A stretch of 64,000 nucleotides of DNA from Propionibacteriaceae bacterium (GTDB taxonomy: Bacteria > Actinomycetota > Actinomycetes > Propionibacteriales > Propionibacteriaceae), in NCBI GenBank assembly GCA_030532825.1, contig JAUNKK010000002.1:45804-109803 (forward strand), given 5' to 3'. The notes beneath the pieces were generated by a model. That model was not told the DNA's origin and did not search any database. It was given only the letters and a program-made list of their open reading frames with translations. The translations under genes and the position numbers were made by a program. Shown here in pieces: positions 8,465-17,322 of this stretch (positions are counted from its first letter, which is position 1; the number at the start of each line of letters is the position of its first letter).

Positions 8465-10096
8465 ATGGCACATGAGCGAGCTGGCCTAGTGGCCTTAGAA
8501 ACTGACCTCATCGACGTTGATGCCGTCCTGGCGGCCTATTACGACCTGACCCCCGACCCCAGCAACCCGGACCAGAAGGTGGTGTTCGGCACCTCGGGCC
8601 ATCGCGGCTCCAGCCTCGACACAGCCTTCAATGACCTCCACATCGCCGCGACCACCCAGGCGATTGTGGAATATCGTGCGTCGCAGGGCGTCCGTGGCCC
8701 CTTATTCATCGGCAAGGATACCCACGCACTGTCCCTCCCGGCCTGGCGAACCGCGATCGAGGTGCTGACCGCCTGCGACGTGGCGGTCTTCGCGGAGCAC
8801 GAGGACGAGTACACGCCCACACCCGCGGTCTCCCGCGCAATCATCCGGTACAACCGCGAACATCCCGAACAGGTGGCCGATGGAATTGTCGTGACACCGT
8901 CGCACAATCCTCCTCGCGACGGCGGCTTCAAGTACAACCCGCCGAATGGCGGCCCCGCGGACACAGACGCCACCAAGTGGATCGCCGATCGTGCAAACGA
9001 GCTGATGGGCTCTCCGTCGAGCATTCGGCGGATCAGCTACGACGTGGCCGCAGGCAAGGTCACCCGCTTCGACTACCGGACGCCGTACTGCACTGAACTC
9101 GCTTCGGCCCTCGACTTGGACGCCATCGCAGCATCGGGAGTGCGGATCGGCGCTGACCCCCTGGGTGGCGCCTCCGTTCAGTATTGGCAGTACCTCGCTG
9201 AGACGAGTCCTCTGAATCTCACCGTGGTGAACCCAGTGGTGGACCCGACCTGGCGGTTCATGACCCTGGACACCGATGGCAAGATCCGCATGGACTGCTC
9301 CTCCCCGAACTCGATGGCTTCCCTGGTCGCCAACCGAGACAAGTACGACATCGCCACCGGCAACGATGCCGATTCCGACCGACACGGCATCGTCACGCCC
9401 GACTTCGGGCTCATGAACCCTAATGCGTTCCTGGCCGTGGCCATCGATTACCTGTTCTCCCATCGGCCGGGCTGGTCGCAGGATACGGGAGTCGGGAAGA
9501 CCCTCGTGTCGTCGTCGATCATCGACAAGGTCGCCGACCGTTTGGGGCGCCGCCTGGTGGAGGTTCCCGTCGGTTTCAAGTGGTTCGTGCCGGGCCTCAC
9601 GGATGCGTCTCTCGGTTTCGGCGGCGAGGAGTCGGCGGGTGCGAGCTTCCTTGATCTGGCGGGTCGCACGTGGACCACTGACAAGGACGGCATCCTGTTG
9701 GCTCTACTCGCCAGTGAGATTCTGGCCGTCACGGGACGCTCGCCAAGCCAGCACTACGCCGATCTCGAAGCGGCCTTCGGCACGTCCTTCTACGCCCGAG
9801 TGGATGCCGAAGCCAGCCGAGAGCAAAAGGCTCGGCTGGCTGCCCTGTCTCCCTCGGACGTGGCGGCGCAGGAACTAGCTGGCGAACCCATCACCGCCGT
9901 TCTGACGAACGCTCCGGGCAATGGGGCGGCAATCGGTGGGATCAAAGTCACTACGGACTCTGGCTGGTTCGCGGCTCGTCCGTCCGGAACGGAGGACAAG
10001 TACAAGATCTACGCCGAGTCGCTGAAGGATGCCGATCACTTGCGGCAGATCCAGGCCGAGGCAAAGGATGTTGTGGACGCTGCCTTGCGTGGCTGA
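8465..10096 (+). CDS. pgm: Phosphoglucomutase, alpha-D-glucose phosphate specific
   Basis: A 543-residue protein from ATG 8465, preceded by GGAGTGGAAAG; a longer upstream reading lies antisense to the neighbouring gene and has no family similarity. GTSGHRG, the phosphoserine loop TPSHNPP, the metal loop DADSDRHG, the sugar loop GGEESAG and the phosphate loop RPSGTEDKYK appear in the proper order for the E. coli Pgm type. It interconverts glucose 1-phosphate and glucose 6-phosphate, linking glycolysis to glycogen, trehalose and the Leloir pathway, so it would also serve galactose released by the alpha-galactosidase and GalK in this window. Confidence 0.94.
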   Translation: MAHERAGLVALETDLIDVDAVLAAYYDLTPDPSNPDQKVVFGTSGHRGSSLDTAFNDLHIAATTQAIVEYRASQGVRGPLFIGKDTHALSLPAWRTAIEVLTACDVAVFAEHEDEYTPTPAVSRAIIRYNREHPEQVADGIVVTPSHNPPRDGGFKYNPPNGGPADTDATKWIADRANELMGSPSSIRRISYDVAAGKVTRFDYRTPYCTELASALDLDAIAASGVRIGADPLGGASVQYWQYLAETSPLNLTVVNPVVDPTWRFMTLDTDGKIRMDCSSPNSMASLVANRDKYDIATGNDADSDRHGIVTPDFGLMNPNAFLAVAIDYLFSHRPGWSQDTGVGKTLVSSSIIDKVADRLGRRLVEVPVGFKWFVPGLTDASLGFGGEESAGASFLDLAGRTWTTDKDGILLALLASEILAVTGRSPSQHYADLEAAFGTSFYARVDAEASREQKARLAALSPSDVAAQELAGEPITAVLTNAPGNGAAIGGIKVTTDSGWFAARPSGTEDKYKIYAESLKDADHLRQIQAEAKDVVDAALRG

Positions 10097-10101
10097 TGAG
10101 T

Positions 10102-10137
10102 GATGCGGCCGCTGGATCAGACCCCAGCGGCCGCATC
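10102..10137. terminator. Perfect 14-bp hairpin between convergent genes
   Basis: GATGCGGCCGCTGG (10102-10115) pairs fully with CCAGCGGCCGCATC (10124-10137) around an 8-base loop. It starts 6 bases after the pgm stop and covers the last codons of the PH-domain gene read from the other strand. There is no U-run, so it may be a 3' stabilising hairpin and not a classical intrinsic terminator. Confidence 0.55.
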
Positions 10138-10662
10138 TGAGTCGGACATGTCCATCTTCTTGCGCAACCCAGCCCGTTGGATAACGCGCTGGATCGTTAG
10201 GTCACGCTCGGCGGGACGCGCGACGTAGCGGATGTCCCGAAGCCCCTGCGCCTGGGCTGCAGACTCAAAGATCAGGTGTCCGTAGTCCAACATCTTGCCC
10301 AGTAAGGGCTGCTCCAGCGAAATGTCGAGAATGCGCGTCATCGGCATGGTAGCTAGGTGGGTGTTGAAAACACCATGTATCCGAAACACGCGCATATTGG
10401 TGATGACGAAACGGTCCATGTGAGCCACATGCACCTTCCACAGGCCATGACAGAGCACGTAAATGCCCAGCAGCATCGGAACCCAGAACAGCCCCTTGGC
10501 GGGGATCATCAGGAGGAACAGGGGCATGCTCGTGGCCATCAGCCCGAGCCACGGCAAGGTGACGACCCAGTGCTTACGAACCTGGTCGATCACCCGCTCG
10601 TCTTCCTCAACGAGCAGATGCCTGTCGATCTCAGGCTCGAGGAACCAGGTGAACCGGCTCAT
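10117..10662 (-). CDS. Membrane protein with bacterial PH domain
   Basis: A 181-residue protein. After an N-terminal LVEEDERVIDQVRKHW come two adjacent hydrophobic segments (WVVTLPWLGLMATSMPLFLL and WVPMLLGIYVLCHGLW) and then a soluble region MDRFVITNMRVFRIHGVFNT, MPMTRILDISLEQPLLGKML, YGHLIFESAAQAQGL. This is the bPH_2 pattern of many actinobacterial membrane proteins with two helices and a cytoplasmic PH-like fold. Function is not established. It follows a 51-residue membrane peptide gene with a 6-base gap, so the two are probably translated from one mRNA. Confidence 0.75.
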   Translation of the reverse strand: MSRFTWFLEPEIDRHLLVEEDERVIDQVRKHWVVTLPWLGLMATSMPLFLLMIPAKGLFWVPMLLGIYVLCHGLWKVHVAHMDRFVITNMRVFRIHGVFNTHLATMPMTRILDISLEQPLLGKMLDYGHLIFESAAQAQGLRDIRYVARPAERDLTIQRVIQRAGLRKKMDMSDSDAAAGV

Positions 10663-10668
10663 ATCAAC

Positions 10669-10824
10669 TTAACTGGCAAGTTCACCGAAGAACCGCCAGA
10701 TGGACTCGAACCCGCCGAAAAAACCCTTCACGGCTTCCGCGGCTGCCTCGGGGCGGGTGAACAAATAGAAGAGGACGAAGGCTATGCCGACCACGACTAG
10801 GACCTTCTTGAGCCAGCCAACCAT
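10669..10824 (-). CDS. Small single-pass membrane protein
   Basis: A 51-residue protein from ATG 10824, with GGAGG 6 bases upstream. It opens MVGWLKKVLVVVGIAFVLFY, one transmembrane helix with a basic cytoplasmic side, followed by an amphipathic tail LFTRPEAAAEAVKGFFGGFE. A longer in-frame extension upstream has no ribosome binding site and looks non-coding. It resembles small unnamed actinobacterial membrane proteins found beside bPH_2 genes, but I cannot name a function. The tight spacing to the PH-domain gene suggests the products work together. Confidence 0.65.
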   Translation of the reverse strand: MVGWLKKVLVVVGIAFVLFYLFTRPEAAAEAVKGFFGGFESIWRFFGELAS

Positions 10825-11102
10825 GTTGCCTCCAAGTCTCAAAGGGGGAAGGGACTTATGTTTCAGCGTCCTCCAGTGTGCACGACGAACACAAGGCCCC
10901 CACCTCGACGCGCCGCTGAAACCACGGCATTCCGTCGACCCTGTATAACGCAGCCTACCCAGCCAAGTCGCGTTCGCCTCGACGTGACACGCCCCCATCC
11001 GACCGTCTTCAAGAGACGATCATTGATGACCGGGTATTGGCCAGGATGGGCATCGTCATCAACTCCACCCCGGGACACCACGCCCGGCGTCGAGGTGGAA
11101 CA

Positions 11103-11561
11103 ATGACCCCCATGGAGAACCAAGACCTGTTCATCTGTATCGATCACGTCGGCTTGGCCGTCCCCGATCTGGACGAAGCCGTCAAGTTCCACTCCGAGGT
11201 GTTCGGGTGGCGCGAGCTTCACCGCGAGGTCAACGAGGAACAAGGCGTGGCCGAGGCCATGATCGGCACCGGCACCCAGGGCGAGGAGAACGCCAAGATC
11301 CAGCTGCTGGCCCCCCTCAATGAAAAGTCCACGATCGCCAAGTGGCTTGACCGCAACGGCGGCCCCGGCATCCAGCAGCTCGCCTATCGGGTCCACGACA
11401 TTGATCATGTGTGCGCCGTTCTGCGTGAGCGCGGGCTGCGTCTGCTGTACCCGGAGCCGAAGCGCGGTACCGCAGATTCCCGCATCAACTTCGTTCATCC
11501 GAAGGACGCCGGCGGGGTGCTGCTTGAGTTGGTGGAGCCTGCCAAGGACGCAGCTCACTGA
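11103..11561 (+). CDS. mce: Methylmalonyl-CoA epimerase
   Basis: A 152-residue vicinal-oxygen-chelate protein. FICIDHVGLAVPDLDEAVKF, the middle FGWRELHREVNEEQGV, LAPLNEKSTIAKWL and the end INFVHPKDAGGVLLELVE resemble the Propionibacterium shermanii epimerase as I recall it, including metal ligands H and E. It interconverts (R)- and (S)-methylmalonyl-CoA between transcarboxylase or propionyl-CoA carboxylase and the B12-dependent mutase. GAGGTGG lies just before ATG 11103; ATG 11112 is an alternative. A PduO-type cobalamin adenosyltransferase 5 kb away would make the mutase cofactor. The 278 bases upstream hold no gene that I can support. Confidence 0.9.
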   Translation: MTPMENQDLFICIDHVGLAVPDLDEAVKFHSEVFGWRELHREVNEEQGVAEAMIGTGTQGEENAKIQLLAPLNEKSTIAKWLDRNGGPGIQQLAYRVHDIDHVCAVLRERGLRLLYPEPKRGTADSRINFVHPKDAGGVLLELVEPAKDAAH

Positions 11562-11570
11562 CCCAGGCGC

Positions 11571-11608
11571 AGAAACACCGGTAGGCGCAGTCGTCTACCG
11601 GTGTTTCT
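11571..11608 (+). terminator. Intrinsic terminator after mce
   Basis: AGAAACACCGGTAG (11571-11584) and CTACCGGTGTTTCT (11595-11608) form a perfect 14-bp stem with a 10-base loop. It begins 9 bases after the mce stop. The 3' arm itself ends in a T-rich tract. Confidence 0.85.
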
Positions 11609-11663
11609 ATCGGCCTGCTCGGGGTAGGCTCAGTACCGTTCGCCGCTAGCCAGGAGAAAACTC

Positions 11664-12752
11664 ATGACCGATGCCCGTAGTGAAATCGAAGAGGAGACCG
11701 GCCTCAATCTCTTCGAGGACAAGGCCAGCGCCGTCGGCGGCTTCCCACACGCCATGCTTGGCTACGACAAGCAAGCGGTGGACGCCTATGTGCGCGACCT
11801 TGAGCAGCGATTGCTCGAAATGAAGGTTCAACTGCGGGAGCAGCGGCGCGAAAATAACTTCGTCCGGGAACAGGTGGGCACCACTGACTACGGGAAGCTG
11901 GGGGCTCATGCGCGTGGCGTGTTGCAGGCAGCCGAATCCCAAGCCGCCGAACTCATCCGGCTAGGTGAGGCCGAAGCCGACCGCATGCGCCAAGAAGCCC
12001 GGATGGCTGCTGCCGCAACGCGCGAAGCCGCCCAGCAGGAGGCCGACGATGTGCGGCTCTCCGGTCTCGCCAGCCTTCGCAAGCTGCGCCAAGAGCAGGC
12101 CGATGCGGGACAGGCTGTGCTGGAGGCCGCACGGCGGGATGCCCATCTGCTGCGCGTTGACGCGGAGGCCCAGTCAAAGTCGCTCCTTGATGAGACCTCG
12201 CAGAAGATCAACACCCAGATGGAAGCAGCCCGCATCGAAGCTGAGCGGATCCGACAGGAAGCGGAACGCGACGCGACGGCCACGCGTCTGGAGGCTGAGA
12301 AAGCCACCAGCGAGGCCCTAGCCAAGCAGTCCGAAGCCGCCAAGCAGGCGGAGGAAACGGTCGCCACTGTCTTGGCGGAGGCGCGCGAACACACCGAGTC
12401 CGCCTCCAAGCAGATTGAAGAGGCACGAGCGGAAGCCGCCAGGATCCGGGAACTCGCCGTCGAAGAAGCTGAACAGATTCGGCTCACCGCCACGCACGAA
12501 GCTGAGCAGACGCTCACAGCCATGCGCGAGGAGGTACGTTCGAAGCAGGAGAAGCTTGAGGAACAAGTCGGGTGGCGCAAGGAACAGTTGGAACGCGAGA
12601 TTGCTGCGTTGAATGCGCGCCGCAGTTCCATCGTCGCCTCCATGCAAAACCTGAAGGCCATGGCTGAGGAAGCAGTCCCGGAGTTGGAGAACACCTTGTT
12701 TGTCCAAGAAGACACCACGCCGCAAACGAGGATGCCCAAGAAGGCAAAGTGA
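11664..12752 (+). CDS. DivIVA-like long coiled-coil protein
   Basis: A 362-residue protein from ATG 11664, with AGGAG upstream. Residues about 25-60 (GGFPHAMLGYDKQAVDAYVR then DLEQRLLEMKVQLREQRREN) resemble the DivIVA/GpsB N-terminal membrane-targeting and coiled-coil module. From about 100 to 310 it is an Ala/Glu/Arg-rich heptad repeat, nearly all helix, with many EAERIRQEA-type segments. The C-terminus is less regular and basic. Such proteins scaffold polar growth or septum placement, but this is not clearly the Wag31/DivIVA orthologue. Its stop overlaps the GTG of the AI-2E-family gene, so the two are translationally coupled. Confidence 0.7.
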   Translation: MTDARSEIEEETGLNLFEDKASAVGGFPHAMLGYDKQAVDAYVRDLEQRLLEMKVQLREQRRENNFVREQVGTTDYGKLGAHARGVLQAAESQAAELIRLGEAEADRMRQEARMAAAATREAAQQEADDVRLSGLASLRKLRQEQADAGQAVLEAARRDAHLLRVDAEAQSKSLLDETSQKINTQMEAARIEAERIRQEAERDATATRLEAEKATSEALAKQSEAAKQAEETVATVLAEAREHTESASKQIEEARAEAARIRELAVEEAEQIRLTATHEAEQTLTAMREEVRSKQEKLEEQVGWRKEQLEREIAALNARRSSIVASMQNLKAMAEEAVPELENTLFVQEDTTPQTRMPKKAK

Positions 12753-14095
12753 CCACACCGGAGCCCAACCTCGAACCCGAAGCTGAGCCACAGGAAGCTG
12801 GCAGTGAACCGTCGGCCATGGATACCCCATCGGAGCCCTCCAGCACTGAGGCCGACGTTTCCACCCCAGCCCCGGAGCCTGAATCGGCTCCACCGAGGAA
12901 AAAGCGTGAACGTCGTTTCCGGTTGCGCAACCTACTGGGACGTGGTCGCCAAGCTCTGGGCGGGGCATTCGGCAATGCCAGCCGCGGTGCTAAAGAGTTC
13001 CTGACCCCGACTCCCGAACCCCCACCGGTTCCCGTCCCCCCCGTTGTGGTGCACAACGAGTCAAAACTATTGAACTATTCACCGTTCTCTATCGGCTTCT
13101 TTGGAGCCCTTGGGGTGTTGCTGGCCGCTGGTCTGATGGTGGCCATCACCCAGGTGCAACAGATCCTGATCCTGGTGGTCTTGTCGCTGTTCCTGGCGCT
13201 GGGCCTGAACCCGGCTGTGGAGTTCTTCACGCGCCGCCGTGTCCCTCGTCCGGTGGCGGTCTTCGGGGTGACGGCCGTGGTCATCGGTGTTTTGACGACG
13301 GGGATTGTGTCGCTCGTCCCCCTATTCACTACGCAGATCCAGTCGCTGTTGTTGCGTGTTCCGTACTGGCTCACCCTCCTAGCCCGGGACAAGCGCGTCG
13401 CACGTTGGGAGGCGGAATACAACATCATCGACAACGCCCGCAACTACATCATGTCGGGCAACCTGGTCCAGAATCTATTCGGCGGGATCTGGGGCGCCGG
13501 TATGCTGGTGGCGAACTTGATTTTCTCGGTCATCATGACCTTGGTTCTCACCATCTACTTCCTTGCCTCCCTCCCCGCTATCAAGCAGGTCATCTACAAA
13601 CTCGCCCCCGCGAGTCGCCGGGCCCGCTCGCAGTACCTAGCGGACGAGATCTTTCGTGGTGTCTCCGGTTACATCACGGGCATGTTCATGATCGTGACCA
13701 TGGCCTCAGGATGCAGCTTCATCTTTATGAACCTCATCGGTCTGCGCGACTACTCCCTAGCCCTTGCTTTCATCGTGGCGCTGTTCTGCTTCATCCCGCT
13801 TGTGGGGTCGTCGATGGCGATGATCACCGTGGCCCTGGTTGGTTTCGCCACCTCGCCCACCATCGGCATCGCGACGATCATCTACTTCCTCATCTACCAG
13901 CAGCTTGATGCCTACCTGCTTTATCCCACCGTCATGAAACACACTGTCAAAGTTCCCGGGGCACTCGTGGTGCTTTCAGCCTTGATCGGCGGCATCCTGC
14001 TTGGGGTCATCGGCGCTCTGATCGCTATCCCGACGGCAGCTGCCCTGCTGCTCCTGTACCGGGAGGTCCTACAACCCCATCTGGACGCCAGTTAA
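12749..14095 (+). CDS. AI-2E-family (PerM-like) membrane protein with disordered N-terminus
   Basis: A 448-residue protein from GTG 12749, which overlaps the previous stop as GTGA. The first ~110 residues are rich in Pro, Glu, Ser and Thr with a basic patch ([18 protein letters not shown]) and look unstructured. About eight membrane segments follow, with the family regions [39 protein letters not shown] and [12 protein letters not shown] plus the AIPTAAAL end. The family includes exporters of autoinducer-2 and sodium/proton antiporters, so the cargo is unknown. Coupling to a coiled-coil gene suggests an envelope role. Confidence 0.8.
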   Translation: MTTPEPNLEPEAEPQEAGSEPSAMDTPSEPSSTEADVSTPAPEPESAPPRKKRERRFRLRNLLGRGRQALGGAFGNASRGAKEFLTPTPEPPPVPVPPVVVHNESKLLNYSPFSIGFFGALGVLLAAGLMVAITQVQQILILVVLSLFLALGLNPAVEFFTRRRVPRPVAVFGVTAVVIGVLTTGIVSLVPLFTTQIQSLLLRVPYWLTLLARDKRVARWEAEYNIIDNARNYIMSGNLVQNLFGGIWGAGMLVANLIFSVIMTLVLTIYFLASLPAIKQVIYKLAPASRRARSQYLADEIFRGVSGYITGMFMIVTMASGCSFIFMNLIGLRDYSLALAFIVALFCFIPLVGSSMAMITVALVGFATSPTIGIATIIYFLIYQQLDAYLLYPTVMKHTVKVPGALVVLSALIGGILLGVIGALIAIPTAAALLLLYREVLQPHLDAS

Positions 14096-14123
14096 CCAGT
14101 TGACTTTGAGCTACATTGGCCCT

Positions 14124-14816
14124 GTGCGTCTCGTGATTGCCCGATGTCAGGTGGACTACGCCGGCCGCCTGAGCGCTCATCTGCCCATGGCGAAACGACT
14201 CATCATGCTCAAAGCGGACGGGTCAGTGTCCATTCACGCCGATGACCGGGCCTACAAACCATTGAACTGGATGAGTGCTCCCTGCAGCCTCACGGTCGCT
14301 GAACCTGACGAGGCGATGCGCGAGCTTGGCGCTAATGAACTGTGGCAAGTCCAGTCCCGCACCGGCGACACGCTGCGCATCGCACTCGGCGAGGTGTTCC
14401 TGGATACGGAGCACCACTTCGGCGTTGATCCTGGGCTGCAGAAAGACGGGGTTGAGGCGCACCTGCAGGCGTTGCTTGCGGAGCATCCCAGAGCCTTTGG
14501 CGAAGGCTGGCAGGTGGTCAAGCGGGAGTACTACACCCCCATCGGGCCGGTGGATCTGCTGCTGCGCGACCCCGAGGGGATCCACGTTGCCGTGGAGGTG
14601 AAACGTCGTGGCGAGATCGACGGGGTGGAACAGCTGACCCGCTACCTTGAGTTGATGAACCGGGATCCGCAGCTAGCTCCAGTCCGCGGCATCTTCGCTG
14701 CCCAACAAATCAAGCCCCAGGCCGCAACACTCGCAGCCGACCGCGGCATAACCTGCCAACTCCTCGACTACGACGCCCTGCGCGGAATAGACAACGCGGA
14801 CGAACGGCTGTTTTGA
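14124..14816 (+). CDS. nucS: Endonuclease NucS (non-canonical mismatch repair)
   Basis: A 230-residue protein. I chose GTG 14124 because family members begin MRLVIARCxVDYAGRLxAHL; a TTG 24 bases upstream is possible. [15 protein letters not shown] and [10 protein letters not shown] mark the N-terminal DNA-binding domain. The C-terminal nuclease core has [20 protein letters not shown] and [20 protein letters not shown]. NucS (EndoMS) cuts both strands at mismatches and replaces MutS/MutL in most actinobacteria. It is followed without a gap by a small zinc-ribbon gene and a hydrolase. Confidence 0.92.
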   Translation: MRLVIARCQVDYAGRLSAHLPMAKRLIMLKADGSVSIHADDRAYKPLNWMSAPCSLTVAEPDEAMRELGANELWQVQSRTGDTLRIALGEVFLDTEHHFGVDPGLQKDGVEAHLQALLAEHPRAFGEGWQVVKREYYTPIGPVDLLLRDPEGIHVAVEVKRRGEIDGVEQLTRYLELMNRDPQLAPVRGIFAAQQIKPQAATLAADRGITCQLLDYDALRGIDNADERLF

Positions 14817-15091
14817 TGGCACGGCGCCCCTCAAAGCACACCCGTCCAGCGCGTCCCCTCAACACCGCCCGGTACGCGACGAAACGAGACCTGCGCGCGG
14901 GAGTGTTCCTCTTTCGAGACGTGTCGGCTGACCGAGCCGCAAAACGCTACACCTGCCCCGGCTGCAACAACCCCATCCATGTCGGCACCGCCCATATCGT
15001 GGCCTGGCCCGAGGAACCGAGCCTCGGCTTCGATACCGGTGTGGAAGAGCGACGCCACTGGCACCAGCATTGTTGGAGGCAACAGCGATGA
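14816..15091 (+). CDS. Small zinc-ribbon-like protein downstream of nucS
   Basis: A 91-residue basic protein from ATG 14816, which overlaps the nucS stop as TGATG. The N-terminus is rich in Arg and Lys ([17 protein letters not shown]). A metal-binding-like part contains YTCPGCNNPIHVGTAHIVAW and ends RRHWHQHCWRQQR, so CxxC and later His/Cys residues could hold zinc. Relatives beside nucS in actinobacteria are usually unnamed or labelled ATP/GTP-binding, for which I see no nucleotide motif. Conserved linkage hints at a role with NucS in DNA handling, which is an inference. Confidence 0.7.
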   Translation: MARRPSKHTRPARPLNTARYATKRDLRAGVFLFRDVSADRAAKRYTCPGCNNPIHVGTAHIVAWPEEPSLGFDTGVEERRHWHQHCWRQQR

Positions 15092-15885
15092 TCCACTCAA
15101 CCTCAATCGGCCACGGCGCAACGCAGGTGGTATTCCTGCATGGTCTGTTCGGTCAGGGTAAGAACTTCACGCGCATCGCAAACGCCCTCAACGAGCAGGC
15201 CACCAGCCACCTGGTGGACCTACCGAACCATGGCGCTTCCTCATGGACCGTGGGGTTTAGCCTGGACGGGCAGGCCGATCACGTCGCTCGCTGGATGAGA
15301 GACAGCTTCGACTCCCCCATCGCCCTGATCGGCCATTCCCTAGGCGGCAAGCTCGCCATGCGCATTGCGTTGCGCGAGCCGCAACTGGTAGAGCGCCTCA
15401 TGGTGATCGACATCTCCCCCGTTCCCAGCGACGGCCCAACCGGTTTCGCCCCGCTGGTGGCAGCCATGCAAAGGCTGAATCTAGAACACCTGGCCAGCCG
15501 CACCCAGGCCAGTGAGACCCTGACCCAGTCCATCCCCGACCCCCAAATCCGGGGCTTTCTACTGCAGAATCTACGCCGCCTCGGGAGTACCTGGGCTTGG
15601 CGGATGAACCTAGACCTGCTTGGTGACTCACTTCAGGTAATCGGCGGTTGGCCACGCTGCGATTTCGTTTACGACGGTCCCGTCTGGTGGGTGACAGGTG
15701 GGCAATCTTCTTATGTGCTACCGGAACATATCGCGCCAATGAGGGCGCTGTTCCCGCGCACCGTCACTGTGACTCTGAAACGAGCTGGGCATTGGGTACA
15801 CGCTGATGAACCGGAGGCTTTCGTATCGCTGTGCCAAGAATTCTTAGCGAGTGCCCCCGGGGCTAGCCCAGCGTTACCGAAGTGA
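15088..15885 (+). CDS. Alpha/beta-fold hydrolase, YbfF-like
   Basis: A 265-residue protein from ATG 15088, with GGAGG upstream and an ATGA overlap with the previous stop. Oxyanion region VVFLHGLFGQGKNF, nucleophile elbow GHSLGGK, the acid in a late loop and the catalytic histidine in RAGHWVHADEPEAF form a complete triad. The cap region between strands 6 and 7 is short. It most resembles YbfF-type esterases of unknown natural substrate. The last 23 bases overlap, tail to tail, the end of the cyclophilin gene on the other strand. Confidence 0.85.
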   Translation: MIHSTSIGHGATQVVFLHGLFGQGKNFTRIANALNEQATSHLVDLPNHGASSWTVGFSLDGQADHVARWMRDSFDSPIALIGHSLGGKLAMRIALREPQLVERLMVIDISPVPSDGPTGFAPLVAAMQRLNLEHLASRTQASETLTQSIPDPQIRGFLLQNLRRLGSTWAWRMNLDLLGDSLQVIGGWPRCDFVYDGPVWWVTGGQSSYVLPEHIAPMRALFPRTVTVTLKRAGHWVHADEPEAFVSLCQEFLASAPGASPALPK

Positions 15886-16561
15886 TCCGCGCTTCGGCAA
15901 TCGGGCTTGTCTCATCTTCGGCATCCACACCCTGCGAGGCAATGTCCTGGACCACAGCGAGGCCTGCCTCATCGACCTGGCCAAAGACGGCGTAGGTTGG
16001 ATCCAGTTGGGAGTCCTCCCACACGATGAAAAACTGAGAGCCCCCAGTGTTCGGCCGCCCCGTATTAGCCATGGCAACGGTGCCCCGAGGATAGATGGCG
16101 CTATTGCCCTGGCCGCTGCCCTCCAAACCTGTCGTCAGCGGGCTCAATTCATCGGGCACGGTGTACCCGGGGCCGCCACGCCCGGTACCAGACGGATCGC
16201 CACACTGCAGAACGAAGATGCCGTGGTCTGTGAGGCGGTGACACTTGCTGTTATCCAACCAGCCCTGCTCTGCCAGGGACAGGAACGAGTTGATGGTGCA
16301 CGGGGCACCGCTACGATCCATGGTGATCGTGACATCGCCCGCGGTCATGTGAAGGATGGCGCTGGCCTCGCCCGTATTGATCACATCCTGGGCATTGGGC
16401 GGATCCACAGGCTTGACCGGTTCACCGTTAACCGGGTAATCGCAGCTTCCAGCCCGCTGCGCCTCACCCGTCGAAGCAGACCGGTTCGCATTGCCACATC
16501 CGGCCATGAGGACGATGGCCGCGATCACGGAGACAAAACTCTTCACTGACACACGCAACAT
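15863..16561 (-). CDS. Cyclophilin-type peptidyl-prolyl isomerase lipoprotein
   Basis: A 232-residue protein from ATG 16561. A signal peptide MLRVSVKSFVSVIAAIVLMA ends in the lipobox LMAGC, so it is a membrane-anchored lipoprotein outside the cell. After a linker the cyclophilin domain has TAGDVTITMD, FLSLAEQGWLDNSKCHR, GYTVPDEL, TVAMANTGRPNTGGSQFFI and YAVFGQVDEAGLAVVQDIAS. This family isomerises prolyl bonds to help secreted proteins fold. Several cyclosporin-site residues are retained (SQFFI), but the usual FHR reads CHR. The ribosome binding site is weak. The C-terminal end overlaps the convergent hydrolase gene by 23 bases. Confidence 0.9.
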   Translation of the reverse strand: MLRVSVKSFVSVIAAIVLMAGCGNANRSASTGEAQRAGSCDYPVNGEPVKPVDPPNAQDVINTGEASAILHMTAGDVTITMDRSGAPCTINSFLSLAEQGWLDNSKCHRLTDHGIFVLQCGDPSGTGRGGPGYTVPDELSPLTTGLEGSGQGNSAIYPRGTVAMANTGRPNTGGSQFFIVWEDSQLDPTYAVFGQVDEAGLAVVQDIASQGVDAEDETSPIAEARITSVTLG

Positions 16562-16702
16562 CCTAATGCCGCCGTGCGATACCGTCGGGCATCCGGCAGC
16601 CCACAGGTCACGCGAGCGCCTACTATGCCAGGATCCCCCACGGCGCGGACCTCGCGATGGTAGGAAGCCTGCTCCCACGGGTCGGTCCTCTAGACTTGAG
16701 CC

Positions 16703-17320
16703 ATGGTGAATCTAACCCGCATCTATACCCGCACCGGTGACGCGGGTACAACCCGGCTAAGCGACAATTCCGAAGTTCCGAAGACGGATTGGCGCGTGGA
16801 GGCCTACGGTGCCGTAGACGAGACAAACTCCACCATCGCCGTGGCAGTCGCTCTCGGCGGCCTACCCGAGCGGGTAGTCGACATGCTCAGTCTCATCCGC
16901 AACGAGTTGTTCGATGTTGGTGCAGACCTCAGCACCCCGAAACATCCGAACCCCCAGTACCCGCCACTACGGATCGAGCAGACATCAATTGACCGGCTGG
17001 AAAACTGGTGCGACGAACTGGGCGCCGACTTGCCGAACCTGCGTTCCTTCATCCTGCCGGGTGGACCGCCGGCGGTAGCTCAACTCCATGTCGCCAGGAC
17101 CGTGTGCCGCCGAGCTGAACGCACCGCCTGGCGCGCCGTCGCGGCCTTTGGAACGGAGCCAGCGTCGGAGCGAGGAACTGGTGGCGTGAACCTGCTGGCG
17201 GTCACGTACCTCAACCGGCTGAGTGATCTGTTGTTCACCATGTGCCGTACCGCCGCCGGGGCTGAGGGCGATGTGCTATGGGTGCCCGGCACCGATCGCG
17301 AGGTTCCCAGCAAGCGCTAG
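16703..17320 (+). CDS. ATP:cob(I)alamin adenosyltransferase, PduO type
   Basis: A 205-residue protein. The N-terminal nucleotide-binding segment RIYTRTGDAGTTRLSDNSEV, then DWRVEAYGAVDETNSTIAVA, LSLIRNELFDVGADLS, the central FILPGGPPAVAQLHVARTVC and NRLSDLLFTMCR are the PduO/MMAB signature. It transfers the 5'-deoxyadenosyl group of ATP to cob(I)alamin, giving the cofactor of methylmalonyl-CoA mutase. With mce in the same window it supports a B12-dependent methylmalonyl pathway. Its stop and that of the convergent DUF2550 gene are 2 bases apart. Confidence 0.92.
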   Translation: MVNLTRIYTRTGDAGTTRLSDNSEVPKTDWRVEAYGAVDETNSTIAVAVALGGLPERVVDMLSLIRNELFDVGADLSTPKHPNPQYPPLRIEQTSIDRLENWCDELGADLPNLRSFILPGGPPAVAQLHVARTVCRRAERTAWRAVAAFGTEPASERGTGGVNLLAVTYLNRLSDLLFTMCRTAAGAEGDVLWVPGTDREVPSKR

Positions 17321-17322
17321 TG

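Noticed and set aside
10863..11558. 231-codon frame antisense to mce
   Set aside because: Covers the whole of a clearly conserved epimerase gene and has no independent similarity.
11906..12739. 277-codon open frame antisense to the coiled-coil gene
   Set aside because: It mirrors the Ala/Glu/Arg codon pattern of the plus-strand gene, is very Ser/Ala/Arg-rich and has no recognisable domain.
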